The notes: generated by a model from the sequence alone, not told the origin. A DNA stretch of 64,000 nt from Denitrobaculum tricleocarpae (GCF_007004665.1 NZ_ML660058.1:124001-188000); one strand, 5' to 3'. Shown: positions 28,476-37,227, numbered from the stretch's first letter. Numbers and translations are program-made.

Positions 28476-30455
28476 ATGAGAGGCCTGAAGCTTTTAATCG
28501 GCGTCGTTTGCGGAATGGGCCTGGGAAGCGTAGCGCTCTCTGCCCATCCGCTCGACGGTCTGTCGGCGCAAGAGATTGCCAGGGTCAGCGAGATCATGCG
28601 CGCGCAAGGCCTCGCCGACGCGCAAACACTGTATCCCCTGATCGAACTCATCGAGCCGCCCAAGGCCGAGGTGCTGGCCTGGCCAGAGGGAGAGGCGCCC
28701 GACCGCCGGGCCCGGGTGCACTACAGCAGTGCGCTGGGTTTTCAGAGCGCGATCGTGAACATCACCGACAGTTTTGTCGACGAGCACGGACCGGCAGCGG
28801 GGCAGCCCATGGTGCTCTTTGCCGAGTTCATCAGCGCCATGGAAGCCGCCCTCGGTCATCCGGAGATGCGTGCCGGACTGGAAAAGCGTGGACTGACGCC
28901 GGACGAGGTTTTCTGTCTGCCATTGACGGCGGGCAATTTCTTCACGGAAGAATATCAGGGCACGCGCCTGATGAAGGTGCCCTGTTATCTCAACCCGACC
29001 GGCTCGAACTTCTACGCCAAGCCGATCGAAGGTCTTTTCGCCGTGGTCGATCTCAATAAGGGGGAGGCCTTGCGGGTGGTCGACGAAGGCGCCATCCCGC
29101 TGCCGCAGGACCCCTGGGGCTACACGGAAGAGGAGGTGGCGGAACGCACCGCGCTGCGCCCCAAGAGCAACCCGGCGCGCCTGTCCCAGGCCGGCGGCCC
29201 CAATTACAAGATCGAGGGCAGCCTGATCGAATGGGATATCTGGCGCTTCCGCACCCGCATCGACAAGCGGCCCGGTGTGGTGCTCTCCAACATCGACGTG
29301 AACGACGGCAGCGAATGGCGCTCGGTGCTTTATCAGGCCCACCTGTCGGAGGTCTTCGTGCCTTACATGGATCCGGGCGAGGGCTGGTACTGGCGGACCT
29401 ACATGGACAGCGGCGAGTATGGCTTCGGGCTTTTCCTGACGCCCCTGACGCCCGGGGTCGACTGTCCGGCTCACGCGACCTTCCTGCCGGCCGTCATCAA
29501 TGACGATACAGGACAGCCGCTGGAGATCCCCGGCGCCATCTGTGTGTTTGAGCGTAACATCGGCGACCCGGCCTGGCGGCACTTCGAGGTCTTCGCGCAG
29601 AGCGAGGAAACCTTCGTGCCCGCGGAAGGGCGGCCGGAGACGGAACTGGTGGTGCGTTCGGCGTCGGAGGTCGGCAACTACGACTATCTGATCGACTACC
29701 GCTTCAAGCAGAATGGCGAGATCTACATCAAGATCGGCGCGACCGGGCTGGATGCGGTCAAGGGCGTGGCATCAACCTCGATGGCGGATCCGACCGCGGC
29801 CGAGGATACCCGCTTCGGGACTCTGATCGCGCCCCATCTGGTGGCGCCCTTCCACGATCACTACTTCAATTTCCGGCTCGACTTCGACATCGATCAACCC
29901 AAGAACAACTTTGGGGTCATGGAGATCGTGCCGGCCAAGCCGGCAGCCGGCAGCCCGCGCCGCTCCATGTGGACGGTCGAACATAAAATGCCCAAGACCG
30001 AACTCGAAGCCCGCTACCAGATCAGTGCCAAGTCGCCGCGTTACTTCCATCTCATGAATCCGGACCGGACGGGACCGCTGGGTCACACGCCCGGCTACAT
30101 GATTCATCACGGCAGTATCGCCTATGGGCCTTTCGACTTTGAGAACGACCCGCCCATGAAGCGCAATGCCTATATCGAATACAGCGTCTGGAACACGCTC
30201 CACGATCCGGCGCAGCGCTATGCCGGCGGTGCTTTTCCCATGCAGGGTGACGGCTCGGATACGCTGGCTGAATGGGTGAGGGCGGACCGGAACCTGCTAG
30301 GGCAGGACATCGTCACCTGGTTTTCGGCGGGCTTTCACCACATTCCGCGCATGGAGGACTGGCCCGTGATGTCGACGGAGTGGAAGACCATCCACATCAT
30401 GCCGCATAACTTCTTCGCCCATAACCCGGCGCTGACGATCCGCAAGGACGAATAG
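28476..30455 (+). CDS. Copper amine oxidase (TPQ-dependent), periplasmic
   Basis: A 659-residue copper-containing amine oxidase. It deaminates primary amines to aldehydes with release of ammonia and hydrogen peroxide. TPQ arises from Tyr402 in the consensus VGNYDYLIDYRF. The catalytic base is Asp311 in YMDSGEYGFG. The copper ligands are H460 and H462 (FHDHYFNFRLDFD) and H644 (PHNFFAHNP). Signal peptide MRGLKLLIGVVCGMGLGSVA ends near SAHP. The ATG at 28476 is chosen for GGGGAG just upstream; a frame extends to 28419. It is divergent from the PQQ dehydrogenase over 255 bp. No terminator directed at this gene is seen. Confidence 0.94.
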   Translation: MRGLKLLIGVVCGMGLGSVALSAHPLDGLSAQEIARVSEIMRAQGLADAQTLYPLIELIEPPKAEVLAWPEGEAPDRRARVHYSSALGFQSAIVNITDSFVDEHGPAAGQPMVLFAEFISAMEAALGHPEMRAGLEKRGLTPDEVFCLPLTAGNFFTEEYQGTRLMKVPCYLNPTGSNFYAKPIEGLFAVVDLNKGEALRVVDEGAIPLPQDPWGYTEEEVAERTALRPKSNPARLSQAGGPNYKIEGSLIEWDIWRFRTRIDKRPGVVLSNIDVNDGSEWRSVLYQAHLSEVFVPYMDPGEGWYWRTYMDSGEYGFGLFLTPLTPGVDCPAHATFLPAVINDDTGQPLEIPGAICVFERNIGDPAWRHFEVFAQSEETFVPAEGRPETELVVRSASEVGNYDYLIDYRFKQNGEIYIKIGATGLDAVKGVASTSMADPTAAEDTRFGTLIAPHLVAPFHDHYFNFRLDFDIDQPKNNFGVMEIVPAKPAAGSPRRSMWTVEHKMPKTELEARYQISAKSPRYFHLMNPDRTGPLGHTPGYMIHHGSIAYGPFDFENDPPMKRNAYIEYSVWNTLHDPAQRYAGGAFPMQGDGSDTLAEWVRADRNLLGQDIVTWFSAGFHHIPRMEDWPVMSTEWKTIHIMPHNFFAHNPALTIRKDE

Positions 30456-30497
30456 GGCCGGTTTCGCGCAGCAGACACTGCCGCTCTCGAAAACCGC

Positions 30498-30529
30498 AAA
30501 AAAAAAAACGGCAGTCCTGCGACTGCCGT
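30498..30529 (-). terminator. Rho-independent terminator (minus strand)
   Basis: ACGGCAGTC and GACTGCCGT make a perfect 9-bp stem with loop CTGC. On the minus strand it is followed by eleven T (the A-run 30498-30508 of the plus strand). It therefore ends transcription coming from the small gene at 30626-30805, not from the copper amine oxidase. The + strand side has no T-run. Confidence 0.88.
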
Positions 30530-30625
30530 CCAATAAAATCTGTCGAATTCGATATCTAAATTTTTTTGCGAGGAGTGTTCTGCTTCACCAATTCCCCTAA
30601 TTGTGAAACCAGCAGCTGTGCCGAA

Positions 30626-30805
30626 TTAACGTGAAGACTTTGACACAGTGAAGCGGCTAACTTCCTCTTGATGCCGACAGTGATCCAGGAACTTCAGTGC
30701 TCTGGTTCGACCGTCCTTCATCCCGATTGAGACGATCGCGATGCCCACCAAAGACGCCTGCGATCTCAAACTCAGCGGAGGTGTCCAGTGTTTCGTTGCA
30801 TACAT
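30626..30805 (-). CDS. 59-residue hypothetical protein with strong ribosome site
   Basis: A short gene of unknown family that begins MYATKHWTPPLSLRSQASLV and ends SRFTVSKSSR. AGGAGAG lies six bases before the ATG, one of the best ribosome sites in the window. The product is basic, with a moderately hydrophobic stretch (ASLVGIAIVSIG) that is too short to be a safe membrane helix, and a His/Cys pair (DHCRHQ). An 8-bp inverted repeat sits 39 bases upstream and a perfect terminator lies 96 bases downstream, so this looks like an independently transcribed small gene. The flanks are AT-rich compared with neighbours. Confidence 0.6.
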   Translation of the reverse strand: MYATKHWTPPLSLRSQASLVGIAIVSIGMKDGRTRALKFLDHCRHQEEVSRFTVSKSSR

Positions 30806-30843
30806 GATCGGCTCTCCTGTTAGCCATTTCACTTGTTGAACTT

Positions 30844-30866
30844 CATGAGACCAATGCCGTCTCATG
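30844..30866. promoter_or_regulatory. Inverted repeat upstream of the 59-residue gene
   Basis: CATGAGAC and GTCTCATG are perfect 8-bp arms separated by 7 bases. They lie 39-61 bases before the start of the minus-strand small gene, an operator-like position. The cognate regulator is not known; the winged-helix gene at 31027 begins 160 bp away. Confidence 0.5.
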
Positions 30867-31026
30867 TCCTCTTATGTAGCTCGTATGCATATAATTGTCA
30901 AATTGAAAATTAATTGATTGCCAAATTAATTTTTTATATCTCTCTTAAGGCAATGCTAATTGACATTATAGAGAGTTTAATTTAGCGTCTGCATGACCGC
31001 AATGAGCGGCTTTAAGGGGATTTATC

Positions 31027-31455
31027 ATGCCCGACACGATGTCGAAAAAAGAGCAGGATCAGAGCGCGGCCGAAAACGTTCCGGATAGCAAGACCGAGAG
31101 CGTCATCGGCTACATTCAGGCCATCGAGAAGGCCAGCATGCGCTGGTTTGATGAGGTTTCGAAGTTCGAAAAAATGGATTCGGCCTACTACTGGCCGCTT
31201 CTCACCCAGATTTACCGCAACGATGCCAAGGGCAGGCGGACCAGCCTGTCCGATGCGGAGAAATTCGTACCGCATCTCTCGGCGTCTCAGGTGCGCCGGG
31301 CGATCACCATCGCCGAAGAGGCCGGTTTCGTGAGCCTGAGCGATCCGCACAAGCGGCCGCGTTACGTAAAGCTTCAGCCCAAGGCCGCATCCCTGATCGA
31401 AGACACGGCGGAATTTGCCCTGACGGAAATGTCGCGGTTTCTCAGCCCCGATTGA
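31027..31455 (+). CDS. Winged-helix (MarR-like) DNA-binding protein, hypothetical
   Basis: A 142-residue protein. Residues ~1-35 are charged and disordered; residues ~40-130 read as a winged helix (MDSAYYWPLLTQIYRND, then SLSDAEKFVPHLSASQVRRA as recognition region, then the wing FVSLSDPHKRPRYVKLQP). It resembles MarR/PadR-like regulators but I cannot name a subfamily. AAGGGG precedes ATG by 7 bases. An AT-rich region of about 150 bp upstream, unlike the rest of the window, probably holds its promoter. It is convergent with the P-loop ATPase and 76 bp away. Confidence 0.68.
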   Translation: MPDTMSKKEQDQSAAENVPDSKTESVIGYIQAIEKASMRWFDEVSKFEKMDSAYYWPLLTQIYRNDAKGRRTSLSDAEKFVPHLSASQVRRAITIAEEAGFVSLSDPHKRPRYVKLQPKAASLIEDTAEFALTEMSRFLSPD

Positions 31456-31531
31456 GTCTCGGCCCTGATCGCCATCTCTTCGAGGTTTGCTCAGCGGCTT
31501 CAGCGCGAGATTCGAGCGTCCGGCGCGTGCG

Positions 31532-33001
31532 TCAGGACACGACGAGGCCGCTGTGAAGACCGCGGTGGATATAGAGCTTATCGTTTGGAGAAACACGGAT
31601 GAAGCGGTTCTGGTAACGGAACTCTTGCTGGTTTTCGACGGGCAGCTGTTTGCCGAGCACGCTTGATTTGACCAGAAGGTCGATGATGCCTCTGGGGCCG
31701 AGCGCGGCGGTGTGAGCACTGAACTGATCCAGGTTGTCTTTGAGTGCGACCTCCAGGTCCTGATAGCGCAGGCTGGCTTTACCGCTGCTTGAGACGATCG
31801 CGAAGACCTCCTCGATATCCGGAATCCGCGTGTGCAACTCGTCGATCAGATCGGTAATCAGATATTCGGAATAGAGCCGGTCGAGGTTTTTGCGGGTCTC
31901 CACCGAGATCATGGTCTCTCCCTTCTGCAGGGCGTTGCTGGCGGCAAGCTGCAGATAGGCGATGATGTCGCGCGGGCGCCCGTAGCTGCGTCTTTCGATC
32001 TCGCTCATCAGCGGACGGGTCCGCCGTTTCCCGTTCAATGAAACCCGCGTGCTGTCGAACAGCAGCCCCAGGGCCTTTTCCATGAGCGCGGAAGAGTCGG
32101 TCACGCCGTCAGGCGGGGAACAGGCCGCCGCCTTGAAAATACGATGGGACACCATGTCGCTGAGGACGGAGTTCTGCCAGCGCAGATCGATGATGTCACT
32201 CATCAGCTTGGCTTTGTTGTTGCTGCGCAGCAGATCATAGATGTCATCGCGCAGGAACACGATCGGATAGAAGTTTGCGCGCCGGGCGAACCTGGCCTTG
32301 ATGTCGACCGTCGCCTTGAAGAGCCCGCCGAGGAGCTTGGCATAGGTGCTTTCGGGGTGGGCGCTTTCCCGGTCGTAGTCGTCGTCCAGATCGTCATAGA
32401 GGATGTAATAGGTGCTCTCGTCGATGTGCTGGTCGATGATGTTTTCCAGGATCGCGACGCGCTCGTAGATGGCGGTTTCGTTGGTCAGGTAGGCATTCTT
32501 TGTCGAGGCGCTGCCGCCGCTGCTCAGAATTTTGAGACCGAAGGAACGGTCCGTGATCTGCTGGATGTAGCTTGATGTGGCGCGTCCCAGGTCCTGCGGC
32601 ATCTCGTCATCGATCAGCGCGCGCAGCTCGGCGGATATGGCGTGGTTCTTCGCGAAGGTCCGGAGCATCGTCATGTAGGTGATGTATTTCCAGATATTCG
32701 TGAAGCGTGATGAGGTGGAAAAGCCTTCCTGATCGAACTGCGCGAGGATATTGAAGGGGAAGTTTCGAAAGGACAGGGTCTGCGCGAAGGTGCTGTGATC
32801 CTGCATATTGAGAATGTGTTCGGCGATGGCTGTCTTGCCCGAGCCTTTACGCCCGATCACAAAACAGCTCTCGCCGCTGTAAAGGCCTGTGATCCTCTGG
32901 GTCTCGAAGAAATAGCGCGCGTTCTCTTCGCCGCGCTCCTCAAGTTTCCAAGCCGCAACGGCTTTCAGGCATGGGTTTTCCGTCGCATTGTCCATCGCCA
33001 T
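31532..33001 (-). CDS. P-loop ATPase, Sll1717-like (STAND/KAP-like)
   Basis: A 489-residue cytoplasmic P-loop ATPase. Walker A is GRKGSGKT at residues 50-57, and a hydrophobic strand ending in acidic residues, YYILYDDLDD at 198-207, is the Walker B. Later blocks are FYPIVFLRDDIYDLL (sensor-1-like) and ERRSYGRPRDIIAYLQLA (a GRPRD sensor-2-type motif), then a C-terminal winged-helix-like part. This fits the P-loop ATPase family often named after Sll1717, whose role is unknown; related STAND/AAA-type ATPases occur in stress and defence contexts. GGGGA precedes the ATG. It seems monocistronic. Confidence 0.74.
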   Translation of the reverse strand: MAMDNATENPCLKAVAAWKLEERGEENARYFFETQRITGLYSGESCFVIGRKGSGKTAIAEHILNMQDHSTFAQTLSFRNFPFNILAQFDQEGFSTSSRFTNIWKYITYMTMLRTFAKNHAISAELRALIDDEMPQDLGRATSSYIQQITDRSFGLKILSSGGSASTKNAYLTNETAIYERVAILENIIDQHIDESTYYILYDDLDDDYDRESAHPESTYAKLLGGLFKATVDIKARFARRANFYPIVFLRDDIYDLLRSNNKAKLMSDIIDLRWQNSVLSDMVSHRIFKAAACSPPDGVTDSSALMEKALGLLFDSTRVSLNGKRRTRPLMSEIERRSYGRPRDIIAYLQLAASNALQKGETMISVETRKNLDRLYSEYLITDLIDELHTRIPDIEEVFAIVSSSGKASLRYQDLEVALKDNLDQFSAHTAALGPRGIIDLLVKSSVLGKQLPVENQQEFRYQNRFIRVSPNDKLYIHRGLHSGLVVS

Positions 33002-33213
33002 CTGTTCCCCGTATTTATTTGTTTCAAAGTAACATAGGTCCGGATGATTTTTGACAATCGCTTCAAGGTTTCCGTGAACTCTACCAGCCGTTTAACGACT
33101 TTAGGCCCTTTAACATCCGCAGGTATAAAACCGGCATTGTAATTCCGATATGTTGCTGCTGTGATGGCCCCATGACTTCGCCTTGAAACCGAGTATTTGG
33201 GAGACCGCAGATC

Positions 33214-33555
33214 GTGACGGAGATTATAAGACTTCCCGGGACGGCCCCTGGCCGCTGCCGTGCCGTCGTGCGCGGCGACTTCGTCTGGACCGTGGGAACC
33301 GGCGCCGGGAAGACGGTCGCCGAGCAGACCCGCAATACCCTGGCGGCGATCGAGACCAATCTGAAAGACGCGGGCACGGACAAGCACCGCATTCTGGAAG
33401 CAACGGTCTATCTGACCGACATGGCGACCAAGGCCGAAATGGACGAGGTCTGGTGCGCCTGGATTCCCGAGGACGGCTGGCCGTGCCGGGCCTGTGTCGG
33501 CACGAACCTTGCGCCGGGCGATCTGGTCGAGATCAAACTGCTGGCGGCGAAATAG
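33214..33555 (+). CDS. Rid (YjgF/YER057c/UK114) family protein
   Basis: A 113-residue Rid-family protein, a trimeric enamine/imine deaminase fold. It carries TRNTLAAIETNLKDAGTDK, ATVYLTDMATKAEMDEVW and the C-terminal PCRACVGTNLAPGDLVEIK, in which the Arg of CRACVG aligns with the catalytic arginine of RidA. It starts at GTG 33214 with GGGAGACC upstream. Typical role is hydrolysis of reactive 2-aminoacrylate or similar imines from PLP enzymes. It precedes a small Cys-rich gene by 41 bp, probably one transcript. Confidence 0.9.
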   Translation: MTEIIRLPGTAPGRCRAVVRGDFVWTVGTGAGKTVAEQTRNTLAAIETNLKDAGTDKHRILEATVYLTDMATKAEMDEVWCAWIPEDGWPCRACVGTNLAPGDLVEIKLLAAK

Positions 33556-33596
33556 ATCTGCCCAAACCCCCAACGATCTCCGAAAGAATTTGTCTG

Positions 33597-33827
33597 ATGA
33601 CATTCGACCACGAAGGGCGGGAGGTAAGTGACTTCGCCTTCGGTCCCTGCGCCGTTTGCGGTGCCGATACCAAAGGCTCGACCTATTGGGCGGGCATCGG
33701 TCCTTCGCCCACGCTCTTTGCGCCGGGCGCCAACAAACCCTTTTGCAGTGCCGCCTGTTCCGAAAAATATGCCAGAGCGCCGGGTGTCGAAACCGGCGGG
33801 TCATCGGAGGGCGGGCCATCAGTCTGA
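33597..33827 (+). CDS. Small four-cysteine (zinc-finger-like) protein
   Basis: A 76-residue protein with two Cys pairs, GPCAVCGADTKG and FCSAACSEKYAR. The spacing fits a treble-clef/FCS-type zinc finger (F-C-S-xx-C), which usually mediates protein or nucleic-acid contacts. The ATG at 33597 is chosen because the open frame upstream runs through the Rid gene. Its end overlaps the convergent DMT gene by 9 bases. Position behind the Rid gene suggests co-transcription, but the function is unknown. Confidence 0.68.
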   Translation: MTFDHEGREVSDFAFGPCAVCGADTKGSTYWAGIGPSPTLFAPGANKPFCSAACSEKYARAPGVETGGSSEGGPSV

Positions 33828-34907
33828 GACTCGTACGACGGCTGGCTCGGTCTTGGCTTCCCCCGGGCGGGTGGCCCTGAAGTTCGCCAGATAGAGCGCG
33901 CAGGAGACCAGCAGTACTGCGATCCAGACCGTTGCGGAATGCCGTTCCCCCAACAACAGCATCCCCCAGAAGATTCCGCCGAAGAGCGCGATGAAGCTGC
34001 CGATGGATACGAAAACCGCGCCCGCCTGCTTGAGCAGGTAGAAGTAGAGATAGACCTCCAGGAAACTCACCGGCACGAAGGCTAGGACCGCCCACTGTCC
34101 CCAACCCCAGGGCGCGTGCAGCCAGGGGGCGGCGAGCGCCGCCATGGCCTCGAAGGAAGAGAAGCTTTGCCACAGAAAGAACGGCAACAGCATCACCGTC
34201 GCCGCGATGGCCTCGCCGGTCACGACCTGAAAGGCATCCAGATCGGACGGCCAGCGGGCCGCGACATAGACGCCGTCGATGGCATAAGCCAGCGGAATGA
34301 TCAGCGCGAGCAGCAGGCTCTCCATCCGCGCCGAACCGGGGGAAGTGAGATCGGGCCAGAGCACGAGCAACACCCCGATCATGCCCAGCGTTACAGAGGC
34401 CAGCCGTGGCGCATTGAGGCGCTCGGTCCCCACCAGAAGGACAATGACCACGGTCAGAACCGGCGTCAGGGATTCGAAAAACACGATCAGTCCGGCGGAG
34501 AGCTGCTCGGCCACCAGAATGACAGCACCCAAGGGCACCACGAAGCCGAAGAAGGCGCTGATCAGGAAAAACCAGAGATGAGAGAGCGAGGGGCGAAACC
34601 AGATTACTTTGCAGGCCATCACCACGAGATAGGCGCAGGCCAACAGAAACATCGCAATGGTGAGAATGGCGAGTTCGTTCAAGTCTGAATCGCCTGCGAT
34701 TTTCAGGAGTGTGAACTGCAGCCCCCAGGACGCGCCCAGAATGAAGAGCGGCAGGCTGTAGCGCCACTCCGGACGCAGACCAGACCGGGACGCACCGGGC
34801 TTTGACCCGCCGGACATCTGTCTTGCAGACGCTCCGCTGCGCGCAGACACAGCCTCACCCCGCCCGTCGGGCGCAGCCGGCCCGCCGTGGTTTTCTGGCG
34901 TCGTCAT
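33819..34907 (-). CDS. DMT-superfamily exporter (EamA family)
   Basis: A 362-residue inner-membrane protein with ten helices in two EamA repeats (LFILGASWGLQFTLLKIAGD at the start, and AVLAFVPVSFLEVYLYFYLL in the second half). The first ~50 residues are an extra cytoplasmic Gly/Ser/Arg-rich tail (GASARQMSGGSKPGASRSGL) that is unusual for the family; an internal start is possible. Substrate unknown. It is convergent with the small zinc-finger gene and divergent from the 35299 gene across a 391-bp gap. Confidence 0.86.
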   Translation of the reverse strand: MTTPENHGGPAAPDGRGEAVSARSGASARQMSGGSKPGASRSGLRPEWRYSLPLFILGASWGLQFTLLKIAGDSDLNELAILTIAMFLLACAYLVVMACKVIWFRPSLSHLWFFLISAFFGFVVPLGAVILVAEQLSAGLIVFFESLTPVLTVVIVLLVGTERLNAPRLASVTLGMIGVLLVLWPDLTSPGSARMESLLLALIIPLAYAIDGVYVAARWPSDLDAFQVVTGEAIAATVMLLPFFLWQSFSSFEAMAALAAPWLHAPWGWGQWAVLAFVPVSFLEVYLYFYLLKQAGAVFVSIGSFIALFGGIFWGMLLLGERHSATVWIAVLLVSCALYLANFRATRPGEAKTEPAVVRVSD

Positions 34908-35298
34908 CCTTTGACGCGCTCCTCGTCATAAGTACTTCCAGCCACAGCATAACATAGTCATATGTATACGTGTAAAAATACTTCGGGCGTGAGCTTTGCG
35001 CCTGGAACGGCTTTGTGAACGCAGTTGACCAAGCGCGCAGGTTACAGCATGGCGCAGGCCGAAGACCTGCTGGCCGGCGCGCCGCGCTATCTCCTGTAAC
35101 CGCCATGAGGCCTGATCTCCCCTACGTCAGCTGCTGTATTTCCAAGTGTTGAACATTCAACTTGATGGAAAACAGATATCATATGTGTTATAACGGCATG
35201 GGCGCTTCGATTTTCATTTAATAAATCAATACAAGATCAATAACTTAGAAAGTATCGCGCGCCGTTTGGGGAATATAGTTAATCGGCGGGGAATTTTT
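34908..35298. other. Gene-free AT-rich region
   Basis: A 391-bp stretch between divergent genes with no ORF that I can support. The section 35155-35260 is markedly AT-rich (for example CATATGTGTTATAACGG) and probably holds the promoter of the 35299 gene. No clear operator dyad or terminator is seen. Confidence 0.5.
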
Positions 35299-37227
35299 GT
35301 GGCGCGTTTCATTTCAATCTTTGTCTTTCTGGTGTCTTTGTTACTTGTGCCAGCTGCTTTCCAGTCCGCAGAAGCGGGTCCGGTCGGAAAGGCGCTCGGC
35401 GAACTGGGTATGGACGCGGAGACCCAGAATCTGGGCGATGCCCTTCAGAGCGAACTGGCTGCCCTCAAAACCCAGGGAAACACGGTGCGCGGCGCGAGCG
35501 GCGCGCTCTCGGAACTGGCGCTGAATTCGGGTGAACTGATCTGCAATTCCTGGCTGATCGGGTTCAACGTCAAGATCCGCAACATGATCATCGAAAACGA
35601 AAAGCTTTCCGGTGATGCGAAGATCCGGCATCTGCAAGCCATTACCAAAATGCGCGAGTTCGTCAGCAAGCTGGAGCTTGAATGTACTCGCGTTGGTTTG
35701 ATCGGCGATGGCGGACCGGCCGGCGAGGAAAGCGTGGAAGAGACGGAAGAAGAGCCTGAGCAGGAGGAGGAAGAGACCGAGGCCGAGGCCGAGGATGACG
35801 GACGGATCAAGCCGCTGCCCGGAGAGACTGTCGGCGATGCCATCTGCCGTCACAGATGCCAGGCGGCGTTCGACAAGATGCGGGAGTGGGAAAAATCCCT
35901 GAAGAGCGCCGAAAAGATATCTAACGAGGCCGCTCAGAAAGCCGCCGGCCTGCAGAAAAGGCTGACAAAACTCGAAGCCGATCTCGCGGAAAGCAAGGCG
36001 AAAGTCGCCAAGGCCAAAAAGGCCGTGAAGAAAACCATCTATCCCGACAGTACCTTCCAGGAGCGCCAGGCGGTCATCCGGGCGGGCAAGGATCTCTCGA
36101 TTTACGAGCCGGCGGTCGCGCGCTTGAGCGGTGAAGTCGCGTCGGTCAGCGCGGCCCTCAAAAAAGCGCAGGCCGAGGCCAAGAGCTGGCAGGATCACTT
36201 GAAGTGGGTCAAAGGCCATACCGAAAAGGCGCGCAACGTCTACTTTGACTGTATCCGGAACTGCGTGAAGCAGGCCAAGGCCGCAGGTGAAAAAATGACG
36301 CTCACCTGTCCGGATGACTATCCCTGCGTGTCCGCCGGGACCGGCAGCGCGCCGGTTCAGGAAAAGCCAGAGCCCAAGGAGACGAGGACCTCCTATGTCT
36401 GCCCCATGCCTCCCGCACACCTTGCCGCCGTGGTCGGCGCGAACGATAAGATCGGCAGCGGCGCGCGCCTGAAGAACAAGGTCAAGGAAGCTTTCGGTGG
36501 CGGTTTCGGGGTCGGGGGCAGCGGCGGCAATTCGATCGGCGGCGGCTTCGGGCAGGGACGCAGCACCTTCGGCAGCGGCGGCGGCCGTCCGGCTATCGGA
36601 CCAAAACCCGATCTGGATGACGACCCCATCGACGACGATGACAAAGTGACCCAGGAGGCTCAGGGCGTCGAGCTGGCGTCTGGTGCGCTTTGGACCGACG
36701 AGGGGCTTCTGGTCAGCATCAGCATCGAAGACTCGCCCGGTGATGGCACCTTCCAGTCGGTTTTCCTGGAAGACTCCGAAGGCCGCCGCCGCGCACCCGA
36801 TGAAATTCGCCTCTACGGCCTCTGGCACGAATGGCACCTGAGTGTGACCTGGACCTATCGCGCCTGGGTCGACAATGAGTTGGTCAAGGAAGAGAGTGGC
36901 GGTTGGAGCGCGGACGGGCGCAATGTCTACGTTGTTTCTTCCTTGACCGAGGGGACAGCGCAGGATGCCGGACTCTGGAGGATGATGGGCTTCAAGACCG
37001 CCAACAAAGGCATGCGGTCCATCGGTGCGCTCTTCAAGATCAGAAGAGAAGATCTTGCCAGGCCGATGGATCTTGTCGTGCATACGACCCTGCCGGAAGA
37101 GAGTCCCGTCACCACGGTGCCGATTGTTGGCCGACTGTTCCGTCAGGGCGGGAAGGACGAGCGGAACCTGGATGTTCTGATCAGACCGACCCTTGCCACG
37201 ATCGCGCAGGAAAACAACTGCTATTGA
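35299..37227 (+). CDS. Large secreted coiled-coil protein of unknown function
   Basis: A 642-residue exported protein that I cannot name. The start is the GTG at 35299, decided by GGGGA six bases upstream and a signal peptide directly after it (FISIFVFLVSLLLVPAAFQS). Order of regions: a helical N-domain to ~140; an acidic Glu-rich stretch ~143-175 (EETEEEPEQEEEETEAEAED); a Lys/Ala-rich coiled coil ~195-325 (LTKLEADLAESKAKVAKAKK); a Cys-containing segment; a Gly-rich linker ~398-434; a conserved-looking beta domain ~450-640 (VELASGALWTDEGLLVSISI). Several Cys pairs (ICRHRC, DCIRNC) suggest disulphides. It may be a surface or matrix-like protein. Confidence 0.75.
   Translation: MARFISIFVFLVSLLLVPAAFQSAEAGPVGKALGELGMDAETQNLGDALQSELAALKTQGNTVRGASGALSELALNSGELICNSWLIGFNVKIRNMIIENEKLSGDAKIRHLQAITKMREFVSKLELECTRVGLIGDGGPAGEESVEETEEEPEQEEEETEAEAEDDGRIKPLPGETVGDAICRHRCQAAFDKMREWEKSLKSAEKISNEAAQKAAGLQKRLTKLEADLAESKAKVAKAKKAVKKTIYPDSTFQERQAVIRAGKDLSIYEPAVARLSGEVASVSAALKKAQAEAKSWQDHLKWVKGHTEKARNVYFDCIRNCVKQAKAAGEKMTLTCPDDYPCVSAGTGSAPVQEKPEPKETRTSYVCPMPPAHLAAVVGANDKIGSGARLKNKVKEAFGGGFGVGGSGGNSIGGGFGQGRSTFGSGGGRPAIGPKPDLDDDPIDDDDKVTQEAQGVELASGALWTDEGLLVSISIEDSPGDGTFQSVFLEDSEGRRRAPDEIRLYGLWHEWHLSVTWTYRAWVDNELVKEESGGWSADGRNVYVVSSLTEGTAQDAGLWRMMGFKTANKGMRSIGALFKIRREDLARPMDLVVHTTLPEESPVTTVPIVGRLFRQGGKDERNLDVLIRPTLATIAQENNCY

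Noticed and set aside
31027-33001. Winged-helix and P-loop ATPase pair as an anti-phage system
   Set aside because: The two are convergent, not an operon, and no effector domain is visible, so I only list it as a lead.
32965-34767. 600-residue open frame on the minus strand spanning the Rid gene and the DMT gene
   Set aside because: It overlaps two well-supported genes in other frames and lacks a domain.
35341-37083. 580-residue open frame antisense to the secreted coiled-coil protein
   Set aside because: Low-complexity mirror of Glu/Lys-rich codons; no start signals.
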